The notes: generated from the sequence alone by a model not told the origin. A stretch of 64,000 bases of DNA from Metallumcola ferriviriculae (GCF_035573695.1 NZ_CP121694.1:2580501-2644500); one strand, 5' to 3'. Numbered from the stretch's first letter, positions 25,784 through 34,635 are shown. A program made the numbers and translations.

Positions 25784-26026
25784 TCACTCACAAACCTCAT
25801 AATCCTCGGAATCATCGCTTTCTCCTGTAATACAAGTAAAACAGCCATCAAATCCAACAATAGCACTTCCGGCTGCCCATATCGGTTCACCGCAATTGTT
25901 GCAAACAGCCCCAGCATTTTTTCTCTTTAAGGCTGTCTTGAGGTTTGATTTTACTTTGTCAAATTTCTCTTCAGAGTTATTCTTAACATACATCTTAGCA
26001 AATTCTTTAACTGTTATTTCAACCAT
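25784..26026 (-). CDS. Small protein with a treble-clef-like zinc site
   Basis: 80 residues, charged N-terminal helix (KEFAKMYVKNNSEEKFDKVK) then CNNCGEPIW and a second CFTC pair (GFDGCFTCITGESDDSEDYE) with an acidic tail. The two CXXC pairs 24 residues apart probably bind one zinc ion. It follows the retropepsin gene by 44 bp. Function unknown. Confidence 0.65.
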   Translation of the reverse strand: MVEITVKEFAKMYVKNNSEEKFDKVKSNLKTALKRKNAGAVCNNCGEPIWAAGSAIVGFDGCFTCITGESDDSEDYEVCE

Positions 26027-26070
26027 TCTTTTTCTCCTCTACTTCATTCATAAGTTCTTGGCATGCTCTC

Positions 26071-26460
26071 CTATTCATCAACTTCTATTATCATTCTTTT
26101 TAAGTCAATTATAACTCCAGCATCCCTCAATATATCTAATCCGATAAGACCATTAATATCATACTCGTCATGAAAAGCACCAAAATCAATAATATAGTTA
26201 TTAAGCTTTGTTGAGCCAAACTCAACTATGTCAATATACTTTTGAAATGAATTGTCAGGGCCTCCAATGCCATAAACCGTTGTAATATAGTCCCCATCTT
26301 CAAAAACAATATTTATCTCTTCAACTGCATCTACAGATATAAATGATTTTGCAGCTCCTGTATCCACAACAAGTTTATCAACCACCATGCTATTACCTTT
26401 ATATATGAGCTTTAAAGATGCATAAATAAGCTGCCCGTCAAAATACACATCTACTTCCAT
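26071..26460 (-). CDS. Retropepsin-like aspartic protease family protein
   Basis: 129 residues. The active-site motif VVDTGAAKSF (DTG, about residues 32-34) is followed by a flap-like strand (TTVYGIGGPDNSF) and the second hydrophobic-glycine motif INGLIGLDILRDAGVIIDL (about residue 102), the order seen in single-domain retropepsin-like proteins of bacteria. It would act as a homodimer, one Asp per chain. No signal peptide is visible, so it is probably cytoplasmic. Its start overlaps the upstream 84-residue gene by 10 bp, marking a conserved two-gene unit. Substrate unknown. Confidence 0.8.
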   Translation of the reverse strand: MEVDVYFDGQLIYASLKLIYKGNSMVVDKLVVDTGAAKSFISVDAVEEINIVFEDGDYITTVYGIGGPDNSFQKYIDIVEFGSTKLNNYIIDFGAFHDEYDINGLIGLDILRDAGVIIDLKRMIIEVDE

Positions 26461-26705
26461 GCTACAGCTCCTCTAAAGCCAACTCTTTTTCTCATCAAGA
26501 TTTCTATCTTTTCCTTGGAAGTATGATACACAAGAATGCCGGGTTTCGCACTTACAAGCTCACGTGTTGCTTCTTTAGGATCCTGAATAGTTCTTATGAT
26601 TGCAACATCATCAACATATTTCTTATCACCATCAACATGGCTTTCTAAAACTTGAAGTAACACATATCTTTCAGGATATATTTTTCTTACTTCTTCCCAT
26701 TTCAT
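26451..26705 (-). CDS. Uncharacterised small protein paired with the retropepsin
   Basis: 84 residues from ATG 26705 (AGGTAGGTG upstream); a GTG 9 bp earlier is an alternative. Sequence MKWEEVRKIYPERYVLLQ... with VISAK-like middle (TRELVSAKPGILVYHTSKEK) is of a type often found just before small retropepsin-like genes in Bacillota. The genes overlap by 10 bp. It may be an antitoxin, adaptor or substrate; no domain is recognised. Confidence 0.7.
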   Translation of the reverse strand: MKWEEVRKIYPERYVLLQVLESHVDGDKKYVDDVAIIRTIQDPKEATRELVSAKPGILVYHTSKEKIEILMRKRVGFRGAVAWK

Positions 26706-26786
26706 GCAAATCACCTACCTGTGCACATTTTACCATAGTTAAGCTAGCTTATGAAACAACCCAAATAAAATATATTTTATTTTTTA

Positions 26787-26843
26787 AATAAGTTAATAAG
26801 TAAAGTGCCTGGCACCGTTCTCTTTGTCACCGTTCTCTTTGTT
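26787..26843. repeat. GTGCCTGGCAC palindrome with a two-fold stutter
   Basis: The lead AATAAGTTAATAAGTAAAG and the palindrome GTGCCTGGCAC are followed by CACCGTTCTCTTTGT twice in tandem, then directly by the acyl-CoA-ligase duplicate starting at 26844. It marks the left edge of the 2.2-kb duplicated mosaic. Confidence 0.9.
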
Positions 26844-27972
26844 ATAATGTCTTCAGCTGACACCTTGCCTTTAAAATCCTGCTTCAGCACGATAAATGCT
26901 TTGACACTTTCACCACGTCTTGCATCGGGCACGCCAATAACACCCGCTTGCAGAACAGCCGGGTGCTTTATTAACATCGCCTCCACATCTTCAGGAAAAA
27001 CGCTGTACCCAGAGCATTTAATCATTTCTTTGACCCTGCCAATGAAGTAGAGATAACCATCTTGATCAATCATGCCAATATCACCGGTGTAAACCCAGCC
27101 ATCTTTAAGCGTTTCATCAGTGGCTTGGGGACGATTAAAATATCCTTTAAATACCCCGGGATTTTTAATCACTATTTCTCCCTGTTCACCTGGCGGCAGC
27201 GGGTCTCCGGTCTCCGGGTCCAAAATCTTAACTTCAGTATCGAAGGTAGGGATTCCGCAAGAGCCGAATTTTATTTTTTCCGGGGGCATGATGGTATCAC
27301 AAGTATGTGTTTCGCTAAGCCCATAAGATGCTTCATATAAATAACAGCTATTGGTAAGCTGTTTCCAGGCGTCTGACAATTCTTGATTTACCGGAAAGCC
27401 AAAACTTGTACACAAATTCAATTTAAGACTGCTCAAGTCACGTTTTTCAATGCCAGGATAACCCAATAGTTCCCCATTCATGGGTGCTATACTATACCAA
27501 AAGTCACATTGATACTTTTCGATGGCCGTTACTACTGCCTGAGCATCGTAACGGGTTAACATCACAGTAGTCATGCCGCTGTAAACAGGAATATTTACCC
27601 CCATCACCATACCCGCGATATGAAATATGGGCATTACAGTAAGACCCATTTTGAGTTTTTCCGATTGGTTTCCATGAAAAGCAGCTGCAGTCTTAAAAAG
27701 AGCATTACCATAAGTGAGCATGGCTCCTTTAGGTCTGCCGGTGGTGCCGGAGGTATAAACGAATAAAGCTACGTCATCCCAAAGATTGATTTCATCGCTC
27801 TGAAGCTGTGCGCTATGCTCTTTGACAGCTTGCAACAGGTCTGTTGTATCGTCAAATAGTTTCTTTTCAAGTATTATTTCTTCAGGCACCGGCAGGGTGG
27901 GTTCTTCGGGAATAAAGTCTGCGTAATTGGTAGTTACAACTAATTCAAGAGTAGGCATCTTATCCCTTACGT
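26844..27972 (-). pseudogene. Acyl-CoA ligase fragment (second copy, both ends missing)
   Basis: Collinear with 18146-19274 of the intact ligase without net indels over 1129 bp, and with only a few substitutions seen (for example Ser to Ala in PDSRRG). It lacks the N-terminal about 136 residues and the C-terminal about 40 residues including the A10 Lys. The open frame 26777-27958 survives because the copy is recent. It cannot be a complete ligase. Confidence 0.93.
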
Positions 27973-28016
27973 GCTGTTTTGCTCTGTTTTGCTCTGTTTT
28001 ACACCGTCCTCTGTTT
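27973..28016. repeat. Stutter junction between two duplicated segments
   Basis: The junction reads GCTGTTTT, then GCTCTGTTTT twice, then ACACCGTCCTCTGTTTT, with shared CTGTTTT units. It joins the acyl-CoA-ligase fragment (left) to the comM 5' fragment (right). The palindrome core itself is absent, but ACACCG with CTCTGTTTT resembles the tail of the other copies. Confidence 0.85.
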
Positions 28017-29051
28017 TACACCTGAGATAGCAAAGCTTTTTACAATAGAAGCCACACGATGCCCCCCTATTCCCACTGCTTTTTACCTAATATATCCTAT
28101 TTTATCAATTACTTGAATATTTTACTAGTGTTTTAGCTTCTCATACATCTTATAAACAGCTGCTTCGCTAATAGATATGTTTTCTCCAATTTCTTTCATA
28201 GTATAATTGGCAGCTAAGGATTTATTGATATATGCTTGTTTATAATGGGTAAGATGTCTTTTCCGTGAGGCATTTTTTATCTCTTTGAAAATAGCGTTGT
28301 CCTGTGTCACTTCAAACAGTATTTCATCTAGACTTTTTCTTTGAATTTCCGCAAGAGGTTTATTAATTATAGTTTTTTGGTTTCCACCTATAAACAGGCC
28401 TTCTTCAAAGATACTGCCTTCCTCCATCTCATCCATATCCATAAATTTTTCATAAGCTTTAATGGCCTCTTGCCGATTTTCAGAAAATATGTTCAAGATA
28501 AAATCTATGTCTACGATGTCTCCGCGCTTATTTCTTCTATAATATGGGTCGCTACTCCAGCGATAGTCTTTTGCTTTCTTACACATCTTCGCCCTCACCG
28601 GATTTTGATGGATATACCGCAGCAAAGATAAAAGATATTTATTATCTTTCACTAAAATTCCTTTATATCTATTTTCAAAAACATGTCCCGTTCTTCCATT
28701 TATGTAGTTATAGAATTTACTGTATTTATTGTTTATCCGGTGCATGATATCCTGCAATGGTGCCTCCAATGTCTTCAGCACAAAATGGTAGTGATTATCC
28801 ATTAGGACGAACCCATAAAACTCAAAATTCATGATTAGTTTATATTCCTTTACCAGTTCCAGCAAATATACTTTATAATCTCTATTCTCAAATATGTACT
28901 CTCGGTTATTCCCTCTTTGAATAATGTGATATACCCCACCCTTATACTCTATCCTCGGTTTCCGTCCCAATGAAAAACCACCTCCCAGTATCATCTTACC
29001 AGAAAGTGGCATCAGTTACAATAAGTTAATAAGTTAAGTGCCTGGCACCGC
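28017..29051. repeat. Duplicate of 23353-24388 (comM 5' end, RAYT and palindrome)
   Basis: Starts at the shared TACACCTGAG, covers the first about 13 codons of comM and its promoter region, the whole RAYT gene and the GTGCCTGGCAC palindrome, and ends at GGCACCGC. One base is missing in a C run (28065 area) and a few substitutions are seen. The boundary at the palindrome fits a transposition unit ending there. Confidence 0.93.
28125..28970 (-). CDS. REP-associated tyrosine transposase (RAYT), copy 2
   Basis: 281 residues, encoding the same protein as copy 1 (23462-24307), with the HUH motif DNHYHFVL and C-terminal HTH. Start TTG 28970 with GGAGG upstream. The gene lies 50 bp from the palindrome at 29020-29050. 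A complete second copy inside a duplicated segment shows that RAYT here moved or was copied within the chromosome, unlike the usual single-copy behaviour of RAYTs. Confidence 0.88.
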   Translation of the reverse strand: MGRKPRIEYKGGVYHIIQRGNNREYIFENRDYKVYLLELVKEYKLIMNFEFYGFVLMDNHYHFVLKTLEAPLQDIMHRINNKYSKFYNYINGRTGHVFENRYKGILVKDNKYLLSLLRYIHQNPVRAKMCKKAKDYRWSSDPYYRRNKRGDIVDIDFILNIFSENRQEAIKAYEKFMDMDEMEEGSIFEEGLFIGGNQKTIINKPLAEIQRKSLDEILFEVTQDNAIFKEIKNASRKRHLTHYKQAYINKSLAANYTMKEIGENISISEAAVYKMYEKLKH

Positions 29052-29115
29052 CTCTTCCCGCCTCTTCCCACCGCCTCTTCCCAATCGCCTCTTCCAATCA
29101 CCGCCTCTTCCAATC
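29020..29115. repeat. GTGCCTGGCAC palindrome with a five-fold stutter
   Basis: Lead and palindrome as in copy 24357, followed by CGCCTCTTCC five times, with linkers C, CAC, CAATC and CAATCAC between units. This is the longest stutter in the window. It ends at CAATCAAAACAGGCTCC, about 90 bp before the end of the Abi_2 gene. Confidence 0.9.
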
Positions 29116-29201
29116 AAAACAGGCTCCCCGGCAAAAAAGTCCCCTACCTTCTTCAAACCCCCGGCAGTGCCTAATAGTTCTTCTTACCGACTCTTACACC
29201 C

Positions 29202-30071
29202 TTATATAGACCTAAGCAAATGCTCCCATTTTTCTGGGAAGCCCATCAGTTCTACATCTACTTTTTCATATTGGTCGATTAAAGCACGTAAATTAGTTAC
29301 AAAAGTGCCCCATTCAATGTTATCTTTTATGAGTTTTCCCATGATCAATATAAGTGAGAACACTGTATCATTTTTTATATCTTTTGCTAAATCTTTTTTA
29401 TGAAGCATTGGTTTGATGGTTAAGGTTCGATTGTAAATCCTTCCAAAATGAGCACAAATGTTCCTAAATGTAGACAACGCATGAAGCCAGCTTCTAATAT
29501 ACTTATATGGAATTTTACAATATGTAATGGCAATTTCCAATTTATCTTCATTCTTTAGATTTGAATAAATTTTAGAAAGTAAACCAAAAGACACTACTTC
29601 TATAGCCACCCAAACTGGGAAAACACCTTTATATTTACTCTTATGATGCTTAATAAAAAGCTCATCGCTTCTATCTATTTCAAGATAAAGCTTGTCCATC
29701 AACTCTACATGAATCTTTTTAGTGATAAAATTTTCTGGGTTCATGTAGCCAGTTGCCCCATATTTATGAGCAATTAAATATGCAATATGAGTTCGGAAGG
29801 TGACCTCTATGGTTTCCAGCAATCCCATAATCAAATTACGTAACTTTTTATCAAACTCGTAAAGATTATAGATATCACTAAAAGAAACCCCATCTTGAAA
29901 TTTATTATCGGCCTTATAAGTAAGCATGTAAGCACTTAGCCGGTAATAATTAATTCTGCCAAGGATTTCTCTTGCCTGCTGTTCATCCTCTATCTGCAGG
30001 TTTCTTTCTTTTAATATATCTACCTGTTCTTGAAAGGTTGTAGGTTCCTTAATTCTATCACCATTATCCAT
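29202..30071 (-). CDS. Abi_2 (AbiD/AbiF-like) abortive infection protein
   Basis: 289 residues. Abi_2 pattern: TFQEQVDILKERNLQI at the N-terminus, INYYRLSAYMLTY (about residue 40), YEFDKKLRNLIMGLLETIEV (about 72), and the HEPN-type RNase motif RNICAHFGRIYNR (about residue 200; R-X4-H). It likely acts as an RNase that arrests infected cells; this is known for the family, not shown here. ATG at 30071. No antitoxin-like partner is adjacent, in keeping with many Abi_2 genes. Repeats flank it on the 3' side. Confidence 0.88.
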   Translation of the reverse strand: MDNGDRIKEPTTFQEQVDILKERNLQIEDEQQAREILGRINYYRLSAYMLTYKADNKFQDGVSFSDIYNLYEFDKKLRNLIMGLLETIEVTFRTHIAYLIAHKYGATGYMNPENFITKKIHVELMDKLYLEIDRSDELFIKHHKSKYKGVFPVWVAIEVVSFGLLSKIYSNLKNEDKLEIAITYCKIPYKYIRSWLHALSTFRNICAHFGRIYNRTLTIKPMLHKKDLAKDIKNDTVFSLILIMGKLIKDNIEWGTFVTNLRALIDQYEKVDVELMGFPEKWEHLLRSI

Positions 30072-30150
30072 ATTGTTTTATTTCTCCATAAATTAAATGA
30101 CCCACCGTGGTACGCATTGTTAAGAGGCGTGATGGGTACTGTTAATGTAA

Positions 30151-30305
30151 TAATACATCCACCGCCATTATTTGTCAATGCTTTTCAATCAAATCAATCT
30201 AACGCTTTAAAAAGCAGTAAGGTCTAACCCTTTGTAACCTTTATTTCCAAATTCATCATTAGATCTAACAAAGACAAGGTATCCTGATGTGCCGTTATGC
30301 AGTCT
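30151..30305. repeat. 155-bp direct repeat, left copy
   Basis: TAATACATCCACCGCC through GCCGTTATGCAGTCT. It is repeated, apparently without mismatch, at 32317-32471. The end of the block (GATGTGCCGTTATGC) resembles the IS21-type end at 52205-52225, so it includes old IS21 end sequence. The pair brackets the IS1634-type transposase. Confidence 0.9.
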
Positions 30306-30345
30306 CCGTTGTTTTACACCAACTACATATAAAAAACCGCTCTGA

Positions 30346-30366
30346 AGCCCGAGAAGTCGGGCTTTT
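30346..30366. terminator. Rho-independent terminator-like hairpin
   Basis: AGCCCGA (30346-30352) pairs with TCGGGCT (30357-30363) around GAAG, followed by TTTTC. It reads as a terminator on the plus strand just before the IS1634-type transposase, shielding it from outside transcription as IS elements often do. Confidence 0.75.
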
Positions 30367-30441
30367 CTTTTGTCAATCTTTATGCATTTATATGTTGTAT
30401 ATCGTCGTGTATTGTGATATTATGGGATTAGAGGTGAATTT

Positions 30442-32214
30442 ATGTATGTAAAGAAAAGTATCAGTAATGGTAAGGTCTATTTGTCTTTTGTCCAAGGTTA
30501 TAGACAGAATGGAAAGGTAAAACAAAAAACAGTTGAGAAACTTGGCTATCTTGAAGATCTGGAAAAGGAATATCCTGATCCTATTGCACATTTCAAGCGG
30601 GTTGCAAAGGAACGTACCAAGAACGAAGTTCCGCAAAAAAAACTAGAACTTGACCTGTTAGCTAAGCTTCCGGATCAAGCAGCATTGCGCAAAAATCTTG
30701 GTTATACTGTGCCAAAATCAGTATACTCTCTACTTGGTCTTAGAGAATATTTCCAGAACAAGCAAAGGCATTTAATCGTAGATTATAACCTAAACAGCAT
30801 ATTCAGTCTGCTCATTTTCAACCGCTTTTTATTTCCTTCATCAAAAAGACACGCCTTTGAAACCAAGGATTATTTCTTTGAATCCTTTGACTTTTCACTG
30901 GCTGACATTTACCGTGCTCTGGATTACTTTGCCGGATATTCAAATGAGATCCAACGGCATCTCCATAGTAGAATATCGGAACTTATAGCAAGAGATAACC
31001 AGCTTGGATATTATGATGTCACCAACTACTACTTCGAGATCCCTTATGAGGATGAAGATGAATACGATGAAGACGGGAATATGATTAAAAAGGGTCAAAA
31101 AAAACGTGGCCCATCTAAAGAGCACCGTAAAGATCCCATCATTCAAATGGGACTCCTGATGGATACTAATGGAATCCCCATGGCCTTCAATACTTTTTCT
31201 GGTGGCGAAAGTGAAAAACTCTCTCTACTTCCAACAATTCGCCGTGTAAAGAGAGATTTCGCCTTGGAACGTATTATCGTTGTAGCAGACAGGGGGCTTA
31301 ACACTAGTGATAATACCACTTTTCTTTCGGGAAAGAACCATGATGACATGGCAGGTAATGACGGCTATGTTTATGGACAGAGTGTTCTCGGTGCTGACAA
31401 AGAATTTAAAGAATGGGTATTAAATCAGGAAGATTATTTAATAGACAAAGAAGAAGATAAGGATGGAAATACCGTCTTTTTTAAGCACAAATTCCGCATT
31501 CATGCAAAGAAAATACAGTTAAAGGGAACAGATGGCAAGCGTGCCCAAAAGATGGAAATATTTCAGAAACAGATGGTCTACTATTCCGATAAATACGCCA
31601 AAAAACAGAAAAAAGACAGAGATAAGGCTATTGCGAAGGCAAAGGAACTGATTGCCAAACCCGGAAAATATACAAGAGCTACCAGCATTGGAGCTGCCGG
31701 CTATGTAAGCAATATCAAATTCTTAAAACAAACAGGTGAAATACCTGACGGGCTTGTTCTTTCCCTGAATGAAGCAAGAATTCAGAAGGAAGAAAAATAT
31801 GATGGATACTATTCCATTGTTACCAGTGAAAAGCATTTATCAGATAGAGAAATTCGTGATATTTACAAGGGACTTTGGGAAATCGAAGAATCCTTTAAAG
31901 TAATCAAGAGTGAATTCAAGGCGAGACCTGTATATGTAAAAAAAGATGCACATGTAGAAGCACATTTTCTGGTATGTTTTGTAGCACTCGTAATCATGCG
32001 GGTTCTTGAACAGATGCTAGAGAAAAAACATACTGTGAAGCAGATTCGCAATTCTTTGATTAGCTATTCCTGCTCCTATTTGGAACAAAACTATTACCTG
32101 TTTGATTATCGAGATGATGTAATAGAATCCATTGAGTCTGTCTTTGGCTTTGACTTAAGTAAAAAGATTATGTCTCAGGCAGCGATCAAAAAAATTTTGC
32201 AATACAAAAAATAA
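30442..32214 (+). CDS. IS1634-type (IS4 superfamily) transposase
   Basis: 590 residues. N-terminal region MYVKKSISNGKVYLSFVQGY, then a DDE core: YYDVTNYYFE (first Asp), RIIVVADRGLNTSDN (second Asp) and the downstream YSIVTSEKHLSDREI, GLWEIEESFKVIKSEFKARP, where the Glu of the IS4-type YREK-like region lies. Length is usual for IS1634. A GAGGTG site precedes the ATG. The gene appears intact. Exact element ends were not found; outer sequence is bounded by the terminator at 30346 and hairpin at 32249. Confidence 0.88.
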   Translation: MYVKKSISNGKVYLSFVQGYRQNGKVKQKTVEKLGYLEDLEKEYPDPIAHFKRVAKERTKNEVPQKKLELDLLAKLPDQAALRKNLGYTVPKSVYSLLGLREYFQNKQRHLIVDYNLNSIFSLLIFNRFLFPSSKRHAFETKDYFFESFDFSLADIYRALDYFAGYSNEIQRHLHSRISELIARDNQLGYYDVTNYYFEIPYEDEDEYDEDGNMIKKGQKKRGPSKEHRKDPIIQMGLLMDTNGIPMAFNTFSGGESEKLSLLPTIRRVKRDFALERIIVVADRGLNTSDNTTFLSGKNHDDMAGNDGYVYGQSVLGADKEFKEWVLNQEDYLIDKEEDKDGNTVFFKHKFRIHAKKIQLKGTDGKRAQKMEIFQKQMVYYSDKYAKKQKKDRDKAIAKAKELIAKPGKYTRATSIGAAGYVSNIKFLKQTGEIPDGLVLSLNEARIQKEEKYDGYYSIVTSEKHLSDREIRDIYKGLWEIEESFKVIKSEFKARPVYVKKDAHVEAHFLVCFVALVIMRVLEQMLEKKHTVKQIRNSLISYSCSYLEQNYYLFDYRDDVIESIESVFGFDLSKKIMSQAAIKKILQYKK

Positions 32215-32248
32215 GTGTCAATACACTACAAGTTTTTGACAAAATACA

Positions 32249-32291
32249 AAACCCGCTAGCCCTTGGTAATACTGGGGCAACGGGTTTTTTT
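32249..32291. terminator. Terminator after the IS1634-type transposase
   Basis: AAACCCG (about 32249-32255) pairs with CGGGTTT (32281-32287), with inner GCCC/GGGGC pairing, and is followed by a T run. Plus-strand terminator 35 bp after the transposase stop. Confidence 0.75.
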
Positions 32292-32316
32292 AATCGTTTT
32301 TGCTGTAAAACTCAGG

Positions 32317-32471
32317 TAATACATCCACCGCCATTATTTGTCAATGCTTTTCAATCAAATCAATCTAACGCTTTAAAAAGCAGTAAGGTCTAACCCTTTG
32401 TAACCTTTATTTCCAAATTCATCATTAGATCTAACAAAGACAAGGTATCCTGATGTGCCGTTATGCAGTCT
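32317..32471. repeat. 155-bp direct repeat, right copy
   Basis: Second copy of 30151-30305. It is far longer than any IS target duplication. It suggests either that the transposase sits between two copies of an older element's end or that the segment was duplicated with the insertion. Confidence 0.9.
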
Positions 32472-32529
32472 GGACGCCGCCGAAATATGCAGCCTGGCAC
32501 CGCCCTGTCTCCAACAAACCCGCCAAGCT

Positions 32530-32708
32530 CAAATTTCATTATCGCTTTATATTCCTTAATCAATTCCAACAAATATGCTTTATCATCTTTATTCCCAAAT
32601 ATATACTCCCGGTTATTTCCTCTTTGTCTTTATGCATATACTCATAATGCTCTATCCTCGGTTTCCGCCCCAATGAAAAACCACCTTCCGGTTCCATTCT
32701 ACCAGAAA
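32530..32708 (-). pseudogene. RAYT 5' remnant
   Basis: Minus strand from 32708 matches the RAYT start region (GGTGGTTTTTCATTGGG, then codons for LELIKEYK and IMKFEL), with deletions and frame breaks. The upstream palindrome is at 32723. A third RAYT copy has decayed here. Confidence 0.8.
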
Positions 32709-32722
32709 GTGGTATTATTCGC

Positions 32723-32807
32723 AATAAGTTAATAAGTTAAGTGCCTGGCACCGTCTCTTGGCACCGTCTCTATTGCAGCCGTATTGCAGCCGCACCGTCT
32801 CTATTAT
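32723..32807. repeat. GTGCCTGGCAC palindrome with a mixed stutter
   Basis: Lead and palindrome, then CACCGTCTCT three times interleaved with ATTGCAGCCGT / ATTGCAGCCG twice. The next unit is the istB C-terminal fragment from about 32810. The palindrome again stands between a RAYT 5' end and a foreign truncated gene. Confidence 0.9.
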
Positions 32808-33044
32808 ATTCCTTTCGATGCGGAGGGGTCACAGCTATTGTTCCAGGTAATTGCAGACTGTTATGAAAAGCGTAGTCTAATCATTACTACCAACATTGAG
32901 TTTAGCAAATGGAATGGCATATTCTATGATGACCAGCTTACGGCTGCTCTCATAGACCGTCTAGTCCATCACAGCCATCTAGTTGTTTTTGGTCAAGATA
33001 GCTGGAGATTAAAGCACTCACTAATGAATCAATCTAAAAACTAA
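32808..33044 (+). pseudogene. IS21-family IstB C-terminal fragment
   Basis: Reads YIPFDAEGSQLLFQVIADCY, then SLIITTNIEFSKWNGIFYDD and LIDRLVHHSHLVVFGQDSWR, the C-terminal third of IstB (AAA+ helper of IS21 transposition). The N-terminal part with Walker A is missing; the start is fused to the stutter at 32723-32807. No istA is adjacent. Confidence 0.88.
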
Positions 33045-33207
33045 AAGGCAATATGGGGTGTTACATTTTTGCATTGCATTTTGTTACAGAAAAGGCTTGC
33101 AAAACACACATAAGTCCTTTTATTGCCATAAAAAATCCCCTCTAGGTTGTTAAATATACAGTGTTTCTTTGCACTGCCTACCTAAAGGAGATAATACCAC
33201 CAATTTG

Positions 33208-33963
33208 TTACCCCTTTTCCGTTAACCGATACAAAAACTGTCTAAGTCTATCTGATTTAGGATTGTTAAATACTTCTTCGGGAGAGCCGGTTTCCATGAT
33301 ATAGCCATCATCCATAAAAACTATACGATCACCCACACCTTTAGCAAAGTCCATTTCATGCGTAACAATGACCATTGTCATTCCTTCATCTGCCAATCTT
33401 TTTATTACGGTAAGCACTTCCCCTACCAATTCCGGGTCAAGCGCTGACGTTGGCTCGTCAAATAATATTACTTTTGGTTCCATTGCTAAAGCACGGGCGA
33501 TAGCGACTCTTTGTTGTTGTCCACCGGAAAGCTCATTGGGATAACTGTATTCCTTTTCAGACAATCCAACTTTACTCAAAAATGAACGACCTATCTCTGT
33601 TGCTCTTTCTTTTTCGTATTTACGTACATTAACAGGGCCTGCTATCACATTATTTAAGACTGTCATATGGGGAAACAAATTAAAATTTTGAAAAACCATT
33701 CCCGTTTCAGTACGGACGTTACAAATTTCAGCATCATTTCTACGTTTCTTGGACTTTTTATCAAAATGTATCTGATTATTGTCTATAAATATATCACCTT
33801 CGTCAGGAATTTCTAAAAAGTTCATCGTCCGCAGCAAAGTACTCTTCCCGCTTCCACTGGGTCCTATGATTACTACTACCTCACCTTTATTAATATGGAG
33901 AGTAATGCCTTTCAACACTTCATTTTTATGAAAGCTTTTTTTAATGCCTGTTACTCGAATCAC
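33208..33963 (-). CDS. Polar amino acid ABC transporter ATPase (GlnQ-type)
   Basis: 251 residues: Walker [13 protein letters not shown] (about residue 34), Q-loop [15 protein letters not shown], signature [15 protein letters not shown], Walker [15 protein letters not shown], and H-loop VTHEMDFA. This is the HisP/GlnQ family of polar amino acid uptake ATPases. The start overlaps the permease stop by about 23 bp. It is last in the minus-strand run of opine-type dehydrogenase, GntR regulator, binding protein, permease and ATPase. Confidence 0.93.
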   Translation of the reverse strand: MIRVTGIKKSFHKNEVLKGITLHINKGEVVVIIGPSGSGKSTLLRTMNFLEIPDEGDIFIDNNQIHFDKKSKKRRNDAEICNVRTETGMVFQNFNLFPHMTVLNNVIAGPVNVRKYEKERATEIGRSFLSKVGLSEKEYSYPNELSGGQQQRVAIARALAMEPKVILFDEPTSALDPELVGEVLTVIKRLADEGMTMVIVTHEMDFAKGVGDRIVFMDDGYIMETGSPEEVFNNPKSDRLRQFLYRLTEKG

Positions 33964-34597
33964 TTTTCATCTTCCTCTCCAAGTAATCTGCAATAACTGC
34001 TAAAGGATAGTGCAACAACCAATACATAACAGCCACCAGTGTGAATATCTCTAAATTTCTAAACGTTGAAGTGGCAAGCAGTTCACCGGTATGCATCAGC
34101 TCATTTACTGCAATTACAGCTGCAAGCGATGAATTCTTTAGGAGTAATATAGCGGAGTTTCCTATCGGCGGAAGAACATTTTTTATTGCCTGTGGCAAAA
34201 TAATTATTCGCATGGCAGTTGAATGATTCATACCAATAGCATAAGCCGCTTCGAATTGTCCCTTACCAATTGATTGAATTCCTGCACGAAAAATTTCAGC
34301 GAGGTAGGCTCCTTCGTATAGTGACAATCCAATAATAGCGGAAACGGAAGGAGTAAGTCTTAAACCGAATTCTGGTAAGACAAAATATACATACATTAAC
34401 TGCACAAGCAGAGGAGTACCGCGAATTAAGCTAATGTAGAACCCTGCCGTTTTTCTCAGGATAACGCTGTTTGAGATACGAAGTAAAGCAGTGACCATCC
34501 CAATGATCAATGCCAAAACCAACGAAAGACCGGTAATTTCAACAGTGATTAAAGCACCTTCGAGTAAAATCGGTATAAAATCTAGTGTACTAAGCAT
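33941..34597 (-). CDS. Polar amino acid ABC transporter permease
   Basis: 218 residues with about five membrane segments and the EAA loop ([20 protein letters not shown], about residues 137-156). The segment [20 protein letters not shown] is typical of HisM/GlnP permeases. A single permease gene implies a homodimer. It is 138 bp downstream of the binding-protein gene, from which it is separated by the inverted repeat 34636-34709, and it overlaps the ATPase gene. Confidence 0.92.
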   Translation of the reverse strand: MLSTLDFIPILLEGALITVEITGLSLVLALIIGMVTALLRISNSVILRKTAGFYISLIRGTPLLVQLMYVYFVLPEFGLRLTPSVSAIIGLSLYEGAYLAEIFRAGIQSIGKGQFEAAYAIGMNHSTAMRIIILPQAIKNVLPPIGNSAILLLKNSSLAAVIAVNELMHTGELLATSTFRNLEIFTLVAVMYWLLHYPLAVIADYLERKMKSDSSNRH

Positions 34598-34635
34598 TTT
34601 TCACCCCGTCTCCTTAACTCTAATATTGGTTAAAC

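Noticed and set aside
26777-27958. Second functional acyl-CoA ligase
   Set aside because: It lacks about 136 N-terminal residues and the C-terminal domain with the catalytic Lys. It is a duplicate fragment.
29049-29115. CRISPR array
   Set aside because: The reiterated CGCCTCTTCC units are only 10 nt, linkers are 0-7 nt and variable, and no cas gene is near. It is a stutter beside a palindrome.
32390-32572. 60-residue minus-strand protein at the edge of the 155-bp repeat
   Set aside because: Only its first about 16 codons (LELIKEYK...) are RAYT-derived; the rest is IS21-end and repeat sequence. It is listed as a RAYT remnant instead.
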